Below are positions 9,002 to 16,310 of a stretch of DNA of 64,000 nt, in pieces. Position 1 is the first letter of the stretch. The number at the start of each line of letters is the position of its first letter. Both the position numbers and the translations under genes were made by a program. The DNA is from Pseudomonadota bacterium (GTDB lineage: Bacteria; Pseudomonadota; Gammaproteobacteria; Steroidobacterales; Steroidobacteraceae), in the NCBI GenBank assembly GCA_023417315.1, contig JAEZFW010000036.1:11655-75654 (forward strand). The letters are read 5' to 3'. The notes beneath the pieces are model-generated. The model was not told the DNA's origin. It made no database searches and saw only the letters and a list, made by a program, of their open reading frames with translations.

Positions 9002-9652
9002 ATGACTCGTAAGACTTCAACTGTTGTGGCGATTGCGATCGCCATTGTAGCCGTCATCGCCGGCATGCTGCTGTCGCGCGCTCTGCTGCACCGTGCAGAA
9101 AGTTCTCAGGCGCTGCTTACAACGGGAACGTTGCTGGAGCCGGCGCGCGCGCTCGCGCCGTTCGCACTGACGGATCACGAGGGTCGACCCTTCGACAATC
9201 AGGCCCTCCAGGGCCAATGGACCTTTCTGTTCTTCGGCTTCACGAATTGTCCGGACGTGTGCCCCACGACGATGCGAATGTTGGCGCAGGTCGAGCAGAG
9301 CCTAAGCAATCTACCCGCCGCATTGCGTCCGCAAGTCGTCCTGGTCTCGGTCGATCCCAAGCGCGATACCCCAGCGCAGCTCGCAACCTACGTGAAATAT
9401 TTCAATCCCAGCTTTGCCGGCGTCACTGGCGATCAAGCAAGCCTCGATGCGTTCACGCGCAAGATCGGCGTGCCTGTCGCGATCTCCGAAACCGGCGACG
9501 GCGGCTACACCGTCGATCATTCAGCAGCGATCTTCTTGATCGATCCAAATGGACGGATGCGCGCCCTGTTCTCGCCTCCTCATGCGCCTGCAGCGATCGC
9601 CGCGGATTATCGGCGAGTCGTCAACGCCACGGACGACAACAGCGATGGCTGA
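9002..9652 (+). CDS. SCO1/SenC-family copper chaperone / thioredoxin-like protein
   Basis: Membrane-anchored periplasmic protein of about 216 residues that delivers copper to the CuA site of cytochrome c oxidase or reduces its cysteines. There is one N-terminal transmembrane segment (about 8-28), then a thioredoxin fold with the copper-binding Cys83-x3-Cys87 (TNCPDVCPTT) and the distal His173 (VDHSAA). GAGGG at 8992-8996 suits the second of two tandem ATGs (8999 and 9002). The stop overlaps the psd start by eight bases. No oxidase genes are in the window. Confidence 0.92.
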   Translation: MTRKTSTVVAIAIAIVAVIAGMLLSRALLHRAESSQALLTTGTLLEPARALAPFALTDHEGRPFDNQALQGQWTFLFFGFTNCPDVCPTTMRMLAQVEQSLSNLPAALRPQVVLVSVDPKRDTPAQLATYVKYFNPSFAGVTGDQASLDAFTRKIGVPVAISETGDGGYTVDHSAAIFLIDPNGRMRALFSPPHAPAAIAADYRRVVNATDDNSDG

Positions 9653-10550
9653 AGAAGTGCCTGCTGCCCGCCCCGGCGATCATCTGTTCGCATTTCTTCA
9701 ATACCTGCTCCCGAAGCATCTTCTATCGCGCTTCGTGTACTGGCTGATGCGCCAGCGATCGCCGTTCGTCAAGAACTCGATTCTGCGTGTCTTTCTCGCA
9801 GGCTATCGCGTCGACATGAATGAAGCTCAGGAGTCCAACCCTTATGCATACGCGAGCTTCAACGAGTTTTTCACGCGTCCGCTGAGGGCAGGCGTGCGCC
9901 CGATCGCCACCGATCCGCAGCTCGTGGCGAGCCCCGTCGACGGCCTCGTGAGTCAGTGCGGCCATCTCGACGACGATATCCTCATCCAGGCAAAGCGCCA
10001 CGCGTACTCGTTGGCCGCTCTCCTGGGCGGAGATCGAGAGGCCGTGGAGAGGTACCGCGGTGGCAGCTTCGCGTGTTTGTATCTGGCGCCGTACAACTAT
10101 CACCGCATCCACATGCCCATGGACGGCACGGTTCGCAGCAACGTGTATGTGCCAGGCGATCTGTTCAGCGTGAATGCGGCGACCGTGCGCGCGGTTCCTC
10201 GTGTGTTCGCACGCAACGAGCGCTTGATCTGCGAGTTCGATACTGAGATCGGTCGTATGGCCGTGATCCTGGTCGGTGCTTTGTTCGTCGGCAGTATCGA
10301 GACGGTTCACTGCGGTGAGGTCAATCCGCCGCCGCGCACGCGCAAACGCGTGGTGTCGATCGAGGAAGGCATCGGTCGCGCATTCGCGAAGGGCGAAGAG
10401 CTCGGCCGCTTCAATATGGGCTCGACCGTGATCTTGCTGTTCCAATCGAAGCGCATTCGATGGGACGCCACGCTGGCCCCCGAGACGCAAGTGCGCTTGG
10501 GCCGTGCGATCGGGCGTATCGTGACGCCCAACAATCACGGCGCACGTTGA
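9645..10550 (+). CDS. psd: Phosphatidylserine decarboxylase (proenzyme)
   Basis: Psd makes phosphatidylethanolamine from phosphatidylserine at the inner membrane and self-cleaves to form its pyruvoyl group. From the ATG at 9645 there are 301 residues. The cleavage triad Gly259-Ser260-Thr261 sits in RFNMGSTVILLF; Asp99 (PVDG) and His156 (HRIHMPMDG) supply the other catalytic residues. The ATG lies inside the end of the preceding SCO-family gene (8-base overlap), so the two are probably co-transcribed. Confidence 0.96.
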   Translation: MAEEVPAARPGDHLFAFLQYLLPKHLLSRFVYWLMRQRSPFVKNSILRVFLAGYRVDMNEAQESNPYAYASFNEFFTRPLRAGVRPIATDPQLVASPVDGLVSQCGHLDDDILIQAKRHAYSLAALLGGDREAVERYRGGSFACLYLAPYNYHRIHMPMDGTVRSNVYVPGDLFSVNAATVRAVPRVFARNERLICEFDTEIGRMAVILVGALFVGSIETVHCGEVNPPPRTRKRVVSIEEGIGRAFAKGEELGRFNMGSTVILLFQSKRIRWDATLAPETQVRLGRAIGRIVTPNNHGAR

Positions 10551-10560
10551 TCTGGACGAT

Positions 10561-11514
10561 GTGATGAGCTGGAAACCGACCGCCTCGATCGCGGTGCTCG
10601 AGTTGCGAGCCCGCATGTTGCGAGCTGCACGCGAATACTTCACCGCCACTCGCGCGCTCGAAGTCGAGACGCCCGCACTGAGTGCGGCCGCCGTGAGCGA
10701 CGTTCATCTCTCGAGCATCAGCGCGCGGGCCCTCGGTCAGGAGCGGTTTCTGCACACTTCTCCCGAGTACTGCATGAAGCGCCTGCTGGCCGCGGGTTGC
10801 GCAGACATCTGGCAGATCGCGAAGGTGTACCGCGACGGCGAATCGGGCCGCTGGCACAACCCCGAATTCACGATGATCGAGTGGTATCGCCTCGGCATCG
10901 ACCATCACTCGCTCATGTCCGATGTCGAACGTTTGATCAGTGCGATGCTGCCGTCCGCGCGGCAATTCGATCGCGCGGAGCGCTTGTCGTATCGCGAAGC
11001 GGTCCAACTCCATGCTGGCGTCGACGCGTTCGACGACTCCACTCCAGTCCTCGTAGCGCGCCTAGAGAGCGCCGGGATCGATGTGCCTTTCGACGTTCGC
11101 ACGGATCGCGATGCGTGCTTGGATCTCATCATGAGCACGCTCGTGGGTCCGGCGTTGGGTCACGATCGCCTGACGTTCATCTATGACTATCCAGCGTCGC
11201 AGGCGGCGCTTGCGAAGGTCCGCGGCGCGGTGGCGTCACGCTTCGAGGCCTATCTCGATGGCATCGAGCTTGCGAACGGTTTTCACGAGCTGGCCGACGA
11301 AGGCGAACAATGCAGTCGTTTCGAGCGCGACATCGCAGAGCGCCGCAAACGAGGGCTACCGGTCCAACCGATCGACGAGCGGTTCCTCCAGGCGCTCGCG
11401 CATGGATTGCCGGAATGCTCCGGTGTGGCGCTCGGCTTCGATCGTCTCGTGATGTGCGCGGCCGGAGCGAAACACATCGACGATGTGCTCGCATTTCCGT
11501 TTGAGCGAGCGTGA
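10561..11514 (+). CDS. epmA: Elongation factor P--(R)-beta-lysine ligase
   Basis: EpmA (GenX/PoxA/YjeA) is a short LysRS paralogue that attaches (R)-beta-lysine to a lysine of EF-P. The 317-residue product lacks the LysRS anticodon-binding domain and keeps class II motifs: FLHTSPEYCMKRLL, YRDGESGRWHNPEFTMIEW (motif 2) and GVALGFDRLVM (motif 3). GTG at 10561 is followed directly by ATG at 10564; either may start. It follows psd by 10 bases. The substrate EF-P and the mutase EpmB are encoded about 1 kb away, so the window holds the core of the pathway. Confidence 0.95.
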   Translation: MMSWKPTASIAVLELRARMLRAAREYFTATRALEVETPALSAAAVSDVHLSSISARALGQERFLHTSPEYCMKRLLAAGCADIWQIAKVYRDGESGRWHNPEFTMIEWYRLGIDHHSLMSDVERLISAMLPSARQFDRAERLSYREAVQLHAGVDAFDDSTPVLVARLESAGIDVPFDVRTDRDACLDLIMSTLVGPALGHDRLTFIYDYPASQAALAKVRGAVASRFEAYLDGIELANGFHELADEGEQCSRFERDIAERRKRGLPVQPIDERFLQALAHGLPECSGVALGFDRLVMCAAGAKHIDDVLAFPFERA

Positions 11515-11608
11515 AGTAAGGGGCGACGGACTACGGAAAGAATCTTGCGCTCGCTGAGCGGTACAATGCGTTGAGCCGATGCCTGCGCGCTCTGTTCCCA
11601 GGTTACCT

Positions 11609-12115
11609 ATGCACAGCCTGACGATCGACTCGAGTCTTGCCAAACCAGCGCTGTACGATCAAATCGTGCAGGAGGCCGCTGCGCTCATCCAAGGCGAAAC
11701 GGATTTGATCGCCAACCTCGCGAACGTCTCGTCCCTGCTCTATCACTCGCTGCCCGATGTGAATTGGGCGGGTTTCTATCTGTTGAAAGGCGATGTGCTG
11801 GTGGTCGGACCATTCCAGGGGCGACCGGCATGCGTGCGAATTGCGATTGGGAAAGGAGTCTGTGGCACGGCGGCCGCGAAACGGCAGACGATCGTCGTAC
11901 CCAACGTGCATGAGTTTGCCGGTCACATCGCGTGCGACTCGGCATCCAATTCCGAGATCGTCGTGCCGATCGTCAAGGCTGGCTCGCTCATCGGCGTGCT
12001 CGATATCGACAGTCCGAAGCGCGAGCGCTTCGATGACGAGGACCGCAGAGGACTCGAGCGCGTCGTCCAGGCGCTAGTAGCGAGTGAATGGCGGACGGCG
12101 GACGGCGGACGGTGA
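11609..12115 (+). CDS. msrC: Free methionine-(R)-sulfoxide reductase (GAF domain)
   Basis: fRMsr reduces free L-methionine-(R)-sulfoxide. The product is a single GAF domain of 168 residues from the ATG at 11609 (an in-frame ATG also exists at 11579). The three catalytic cysteines are Cys75, Cys85 and Cys109, with spacings of 10 and 24, as I recall for E. coli (84, 94, 118). The C-terminus, EWRTADGGR plus stop, is encoded by the GGCGGAC repeat, like the tails of AccD and the HDAC-like protein. Convergent with efp. Confidence 0.92.
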   Translation: MHSLTIDSSLAKPALYDQIVQEAAALIQGETDLIANLANVSSLLYHSLPDVNWAGFYLLKGDVLVVGPFQGRPACVRIAIGKGVCGTAAAKRQTIVVPNVHEFAGHIACDSASNSEIVVPIVKAGSLIGVLDIDSPKRERFDDEDRRGLERVVQALVASEWRTADGGR

Positions 12116-12183
12116 CCAAGACATATTTCGAAAGCGGGCCCGGTGCATTCACACCGGCCGCCGTCCGCTGATCACCGCTCACC
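12084..12183. repeat. Inverted GGCGGAC repeat element between msrC and efp
   Basis: The left arm (12084-12117) has four GGCGGAC units and overlaps the msrC stop. The right arm (about 12153-12183) has GGCCGCCGTCCGC and ATCACCGCTCACC as a degraded inverse. It lies between convergent genes, where it could end transcripts from both sides. Confidence 0.85.
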
Positions 12184-12185
12184 GA

Positions 12186-12207
12186 GCGAAAGGCGTTAGC
12201 CTTTCGC
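12186..12207 (-). terminator. Hairpin enclosing the efp stop codon
   Basis: GCGAAAGGC and GCCTTTCGC form a 9-bp perfect stem around a 4-base loop that overlaps the efp TAA. The last efp codons therefore form one arm. There is no U-tract, so it could be a terminator or a 3' RNA stabiliser. Same layout as at parC and the aldolase. Confidence 0.6.
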
Positions 12208-12765
12208 CCTTGCGATGTATTCGCCCGTGCGCGTATCGACGCGGATGACCTCGCCTTCGTTGATGAAGAGCGGTACTCGAACGACGGCGCCCGTTTCGAG
12301 CTTGGCAGGCTTCGCTCCCCCGGTCGCGGTGTCGCCGCGCACGCCGGGATCGGTTTCGACGATCTTGAGCTCTACGTGAGCCGGTGGCGTCACATTCAAC
12401 GGCACGCCGTTCCACAACATGACCGTGCAGAGCATTCCGTCCTTGAGCCAGATCGAGCCTTCGCCGACCGCTTCCTTACCCGCGGTGTACTGCTCGTAGT
12501 TATCCGGCACCATGAAGTGCCAGAACTCGCCATCGGTGTAGAGATACTGCATCTCGGTCTCGACGACGTCAGCTGCCTCGACCGTGTCGCCGGACTTGAA
12601 CGTGCGCTCGATGACGCGCCCGGTTTTCAGGTTGCGGATCTTGACGCGGTTGAACGCCTGTCCTTTCCCTGGCTTCACCATCTCGTTCTCGACGATCGCG
12701 TAAGGATCGTTCTCGAGGATGATCTTCAAACCCGACTTGAATTCGTTAGTGGAGAAACTGCCCAT
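12196..12765 (-). CDS. efp: Elongation factor P
   Basis: EF-P relieves ribosomes stalled at polyproline. From the ATG at 12765 the product has 189 residues and starts MGSFSTNEF. The frame is open upstream but that leader is not EF-P-like. The modification-site lysine is Lys34 in KPGKGQAF, same position and context as in E. coli, consistent with beta-lysylation by the EpmA and EpmB encoded nearby. The three EF-P domains appear complete, ending VDTRTGEYIARAKG. Confidence 0.97.
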   Translation of the reverse strand: MGSFSTNEFKSGLKIILENDPYAIVENEMVKPGKGQAFNRVKIRNLKTGRVIERTFKSGDTVEAADVVETEMQYLYTDGEFWHFMVPDNYEQYTAGKEAVGEGSIWLKDGMLCTVMLWNGVPLNVTPPAHVELKIVETDPGVRGDTATGGAKPAKLETGAVVRVPLFINEGEVIRVDTRTGEYIARAKG

Positions 12766-12923
12766 ATGGCACCGCCGCCCAATCTGTGAAAATGCACCAA
12801 CCGGAGTAAGTCGAAGCGGATTGGCCAACAATGAGGCGGCGAGTCGCCGAACTCGGCCAACGAAAGCTTCGTATCCAGATCTATTCTTGAAGTCAGGCCC
12901 GCCGGGTCCGACAAAGGGCGCAG

Positions 12924-13961
12924 ATGATAGCCGCAACCCCCCTTTCAAGCCAGTTCGAAGCGACTCGCTCGAATGCAAAGACGTGGCAGCAGCAGCTTGC
13001 AGATGCGATCAGCGATCCTCGAGAACTGTGCGATCTGCTCGATCTCGACCCGTCTCTCATCGCACCAGCACTGGCGAGCACACGTGATTTTCCGCTGCGC
13101 GTGCCGCGTGGTTTCGTGGCAAAAATGCGCAAAGGCGACCCGACGGATCCCCTGCTCCTCCAGGTCCTTCCAGTCCTCGCCGAGACCTCTCTTGCGCCCG
13201 GGTACCTCCGCGATCCAGTGGGCGATCTCGCAAGTCGAGCGGCAGCAGGCGTCTTGCACAAGTACCAGGGCCGCGCACTGATCATTGCGACCGGCGCGTG
13301 CGCGGTCCACTGCCGCTATTGCTTCCGGCGCCATTTTCCCTACTCGGATGAGTCTGCCCTGTCGTCGGGTTGGGCGTCGACAATCGACGCTCTACGGGCA
13401 GATGAGTCGATCGCCGAAGTCATCCTGAGTGGCGGGGACCCCTTGAGCTTGAGCGATCGGCGGTTACGCGAGCTCACCGATAAGCTCGCCACTGTCGCGC
13501 ACGTACGGCGATTGCGTATGCATACCCGCTACCCCGTCGTGCTGCCGGACCGAATCGACCAAGGACTCCTAAATTGGTTGGCCGACCTGCCGATACAGCG
13601 AGTCGTGGTGATTCATGCGAATCACCCGCGCGAGATCGATGGCGAGGTGGCTCGTGCATGTCGCGCCCTCGCGCATGCGGGGGCGACACTGCTGAACCAG
13701 TCCGTCTTGTTAGCGGGCGTCAATGACTCGGCCGACACATTGGTCGACCTGAGCGAACGCCTCTTCGCGGCGGGAGTCCTGCCCTACTACCTGCACGTAC
13801 TCGATCGGGTGCAAGGCGCGGCGCATTTCGATTTGCCTGAGTCGAGAGCGCTCGAGCTGCATAGCCAGATCGCAAGTCGCTTGCCCGGGTACCTCGTGCC
13901 TCGGTTGGTTCGAGAGGTCCCCGGCGCCCCGGCGAAAATGCCGATTCGCGCGCAGGATTGA
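12924..13961 (+). CDS. epmB: EF-P beta-lysylation lysine 2,3-aminomutase
   Basis: EpmB converts (S)-alpha-lysine to (R)-beta-lysine for transfer to EF-P. The 345-residue product has the radical-SAM cluster motif Cys126-x3-Cys130-x2-Cys133 (CAVHCRYCFRRHFPY), the GGDPL motif and a C-terminal segment GYLVPRLVREVPG followed by PAKMPI, where the PLP lysine lies in this family. It is shorter than clostridial KamA at the C-terminus, as EpmB should be. Divergent from efp, whose start is 158 bases away. Confidence 0.95.
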   Translation: MIAATPLSSQFEATRSNAKTWQQQLADAISDPRELCDLLDLDPSLIAPALASTRDFPLRVPRGFVAKMRKGDPTDPLLLQVLPVLAETSLAPGYLRDPVGDLASRAAAGVLHKYQGRALIIATGACAVHCRYCFRRHFPYSDESALSSGWASTIDALRADESIAEVILSGGDPLSLSDRRLRELTDKLATVAHVRRLRMHTRYPVVLPDRIDQGLLNWLADLPIQRVVVIHANHPREIDGEVARACRALAHAGATLLNQSVLLAGVNDSADTLVDLSERLFAAGVLPYYLHVLDRVQGAAHFDLPESRALELHSQIASRLPGYLVPRLVREVPGAPAKMPIRAQD

Positions 13962-14070
13962 ACGACGATCGCGGCTAGTCTCGTGCGTGTGGGGCCGGAG
14001 GCGTCCGGAAGCCTCAGGTACAATGCCGCAGCGTCGAATGAGTGCAAGCTGCACAAACGGAGATAGGAAC

Positions 14071-16125
14071 TTGGCCGAACAAAGCGCAGTGCCGATGATC
14101 GTCCTGACCCGCCATCAGGACAACGTCGAGGCCATCAACAGCACGCTGCGCAATGCCGGCCATCCAGTGCGGTGCAATTGGATACGCGAGCTGAACGATC
14201 TGGGCGATGCGATTCAGCAGATCAATGCACACATGTTGATCGCATTCGTAGGCCCCGATCCCGCCGACACTGCCAAGGTGATGAGCGTGTGTGCGCAATT
14301 CGGCGCCGACGTCCCCGTATTAATCGCGCGAGAACACGTGGATGAGGAAATCATTGCAGCAGCGATGCAGCAAGGCGCGCGCGATGTGGTCACGCTGAAG
14401 AATTCAGTGCGCTTGCAAGCGGTCGTCAAGCGTGAGCTCGAGGCGCATCGCCAAGCGCGCACACTGAGCGCCACGATCAATGCCGCACGCGAGTATCGCG
14501 AGCAGCTCAAGTCATTCATGGCGGGCTCGGCCGATGCGATCGCGTACGTGCAAGAAGGCATCGTCGTCGATGCAAATCCGGCGTGGCTCGACTTGTATGG
14601 ACTGCCTGGCCCTGACGCCCTCGTGGGCACGCCGCTCATGGATTCCTTCGATCCGGAGGCGCACGCCGCAATCAAAGGCGCTCTGGTCGCGTGCATGCAG
14701 GGTAAATGGTCAGATCACTCGCTGCGCGCCACTGCTCTGTTGAGCGACGGCTCCAGCGTGCCGCTCGATATCGAGCTTTCGCAGGTCGAAGTCGATGGGG
14801 AGCCTGCCGTGCGGCTGTGCGTGGCTGCGAGCAAGAGCTCGAATCCAGCCACGCTCGATCAAAACTTGAGCGAAGCGTTGGAACGCGATGCAGCGACTGG
14901 CGCATTTCAGCGCAAGTTCTTCATGGAACGCCTCAAGCAGGCGCTGAGTCAGCCGATCAAAGCCGGCGTCCGCCAGCTCATCTCGGTCGAAGCCGATAAG
15001 CTGGCCGCGATCTGCGATGACATCGGACCGCTCGGAGTGGAAGAGTTCGTTGGCCAGTTCGCCGGGCTCATCGATGAGACGCGTCAAACTTCCGATCTGT
15101 TCGGACGCTTCGGCGATGGCGCATTCATGCTGCTCATGGAGCGCGGCACGCCGCGCGATATCGAGATTTGGGCGACGAATCTGCTTCGCAAGATCGGCGC
15201 GCAAGTCTTCCGGGTCGGCGATAAACAGATCTCGTGCACGTGCAGTGTAGGGATCGGTGCCATCGATCCGCGCTCTCCCGATATCGCCGCCTCGATCAAC
15301 GATGCGATCACCGCTCGTCGCAATGCTCAGCAGGCGGGCGGCAAACGCATTCAAGTCATCGATCATCAGGACGAAGACACACGGCTGCAGGCTGCAGACG
15401 AGATCTGGGTGCGCCACATCAAAGCCGCGCTCATGGAGAATCGCTTTCGACTCATGCAGCAACCGATCGCGAGCCTGCTCGGCGAGGATCGCGGCATGTT
15501 CGACGTGCTCGTACGCATGATCGATGAGGCCGGTCAGGAGCTCTTGCCGTCTGAATTCATGGCAGCCGCCGAGCGCAACGATCTCATGAAGAACATCGAT
15601 CGCTGGATCATCGGCGCATCCATGACGTTCTGTGCAAGCCGCCCTGTGAAGCAATTGTTCGTGCGGCTATCGAAGGACTCCGTACGCGATAAGTCGCTGC
15701 TGCAATGGCTATCCAATCAGCTCAAGGCGACACGCGTGGATCCGCAACGCATCGCGTTTCAAGTCAGCGAGCAAGTCGCGACCGAGTACCTCTCCGATAC
15801 GACCGATCTTGCGACCGGGCTTCGCAAGGCGGGGTTCTCGTTCGCCCTCGAGCATTTCGGCGCGGGTCGCGATCCGGCACGCCTCCTGGCTCATCTACCG
15901 CTCGACTACATCAAAGTCGATGGCACGCTGATGCAGGGCTTGGCGGTGGATCAGAATCTGCAGCAGAAAGTGCGCGATCTGGTGGATCACGCTAAGGGCA
16001 AGAAGGTCGCCACCATCGCAGAACGCGTCGAGGATGCGAACACGATGGCCGTGCTATGGCAGCTCGGCATCGAGTTCATCCAAGGCTATTTCGTGAACGA
16101 GCCCGAGCAGGTCGTGATGGGCTGA
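14071..16125 (+). CDS. fimX: FimX-like degenerate GGDEF-EAL protein (c-di-GMP effector of twitching motility)
   Basis: Predicted cytoplasmic regulator with a receiver-like domain (about 1-115), PAS domain (about 150-250), GGDEF domain (about 290-430) and C-terminal EAL domain (about 440-684). Both output motifs are degenerate: GGDEF is replaced by GDGAF in GRFGDGAFMLL, and EAL by DVL in MFDVLVRM, with the usual YQPI seen as QQPI. This order and degeneracy match FimX, a c-di-GMP receptor rather than an enzyme. A TTG at 14071 with GGAG eight bases upstream gives 684 residues, close to FimX; ATGs at 14038 and upstream are alternatives without a clear ribosome site. fimV in the same window fits a type IV pilus role. 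Another degenerate GGDEF-EAL protein is possible. Confidence 0.78.
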   Translation: MAEQSAVPMIVLTRHQDNVEAINSTLRNAGHPVRCNWIRELNDLGDAIQQINAHMLIAFVGPDPADTAKVMSVCAQFGADVPVLIAREHVDEEIIAAAMQQGARDVVTLKNSVRLQAVVKRELEAHRQARTLSATINAAREYREQLKSFMAGSADAIAYVQEGIVVDANPAWLDLYGLPGPDALVGTPLMDSFDPEAHAAIKGALVACMQGKWSDHSLRATALLSDGSSVPLDIELSQVEVDGEPAVRLCVAASKSSNPATLDQNLSEALERDAATGAFQRKFFMERLKQALSQPIKAGVRQLISVEADKLAAICDDIGPLGVEEFVGQFAGLIDETRQTSDLFGRFGDGAFMLLMERGTPRDIEIWATNLLRKIGAQVFRVGDKQISCTCSVGIGAIDPRSPDIAASINDAITARRNAQQAGGKRIQVIDHQDEDTRLQAADEIWVRHIKAALMENRFRLMQQPIASLLGEDRGMFDVLVRMIDEAGQELLPSEFMAAAERNDLMKNIDRWIIGASMTFCASRPVKQLFVRLSKDSVRDKSLLQWLSNQLKATRVDPQRIAFQVSEQVATEYLSDTTDLATGLRKAGFSFALEHFGAGRDPARLLAHLPLDYIKVDGTLMQGLAVDQNLQQKVRDLVDHAKGKKVATIAERVEDANTMAVLWQLGIEFIQGYFVNEPEQVVMG

Positions 16126-16137
16126 GCCCGCGACTAG

Positions 16138-16292
16138 GGCCAACCGGCTCACTGGCCACTGGCATCTGGCCAGAGAAGAACAGCGCTAAGAGCGCTCTCG
16201 ACGAACTTTTCGCCTCGTGCGCTTTCTGTCAATCCAGAGCTCCCGTTCTTATCTGGACAGCTGCCAGTGGGCCAGTAAGCCAGTTGGCTGGG
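16138..16292. repeat. Inverted TGGCCA/TGGCCAG repeat element between fimX and parC
   Basis: The left arm (16138-16176) has units such as CACTGGCCACTGGCATCTGGCCAGAGA; the right arm (16252-16292) has GCCAGTGGGCCAGTAAGCCAGTTGGC. The roughly 75-base centre is not repetitive. It lies between convergent genes. Related elements are at 28014, 31081 and 32281. Confidence 0.85.
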
Positions 16293-16310
16293 CGAGGGCG
16301 CTAGCCCTCG
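16293..16310 (-). terminator. Hairpin enclosing the parC stop codon
   Basis: CGAGGGC and GCCCTCG form a 7-bp stem whose loop contains the parC TAG (16301-16303). No U-tract follows. Same arrangement as at efp and the aldolase gene. Confidence 0.55.
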
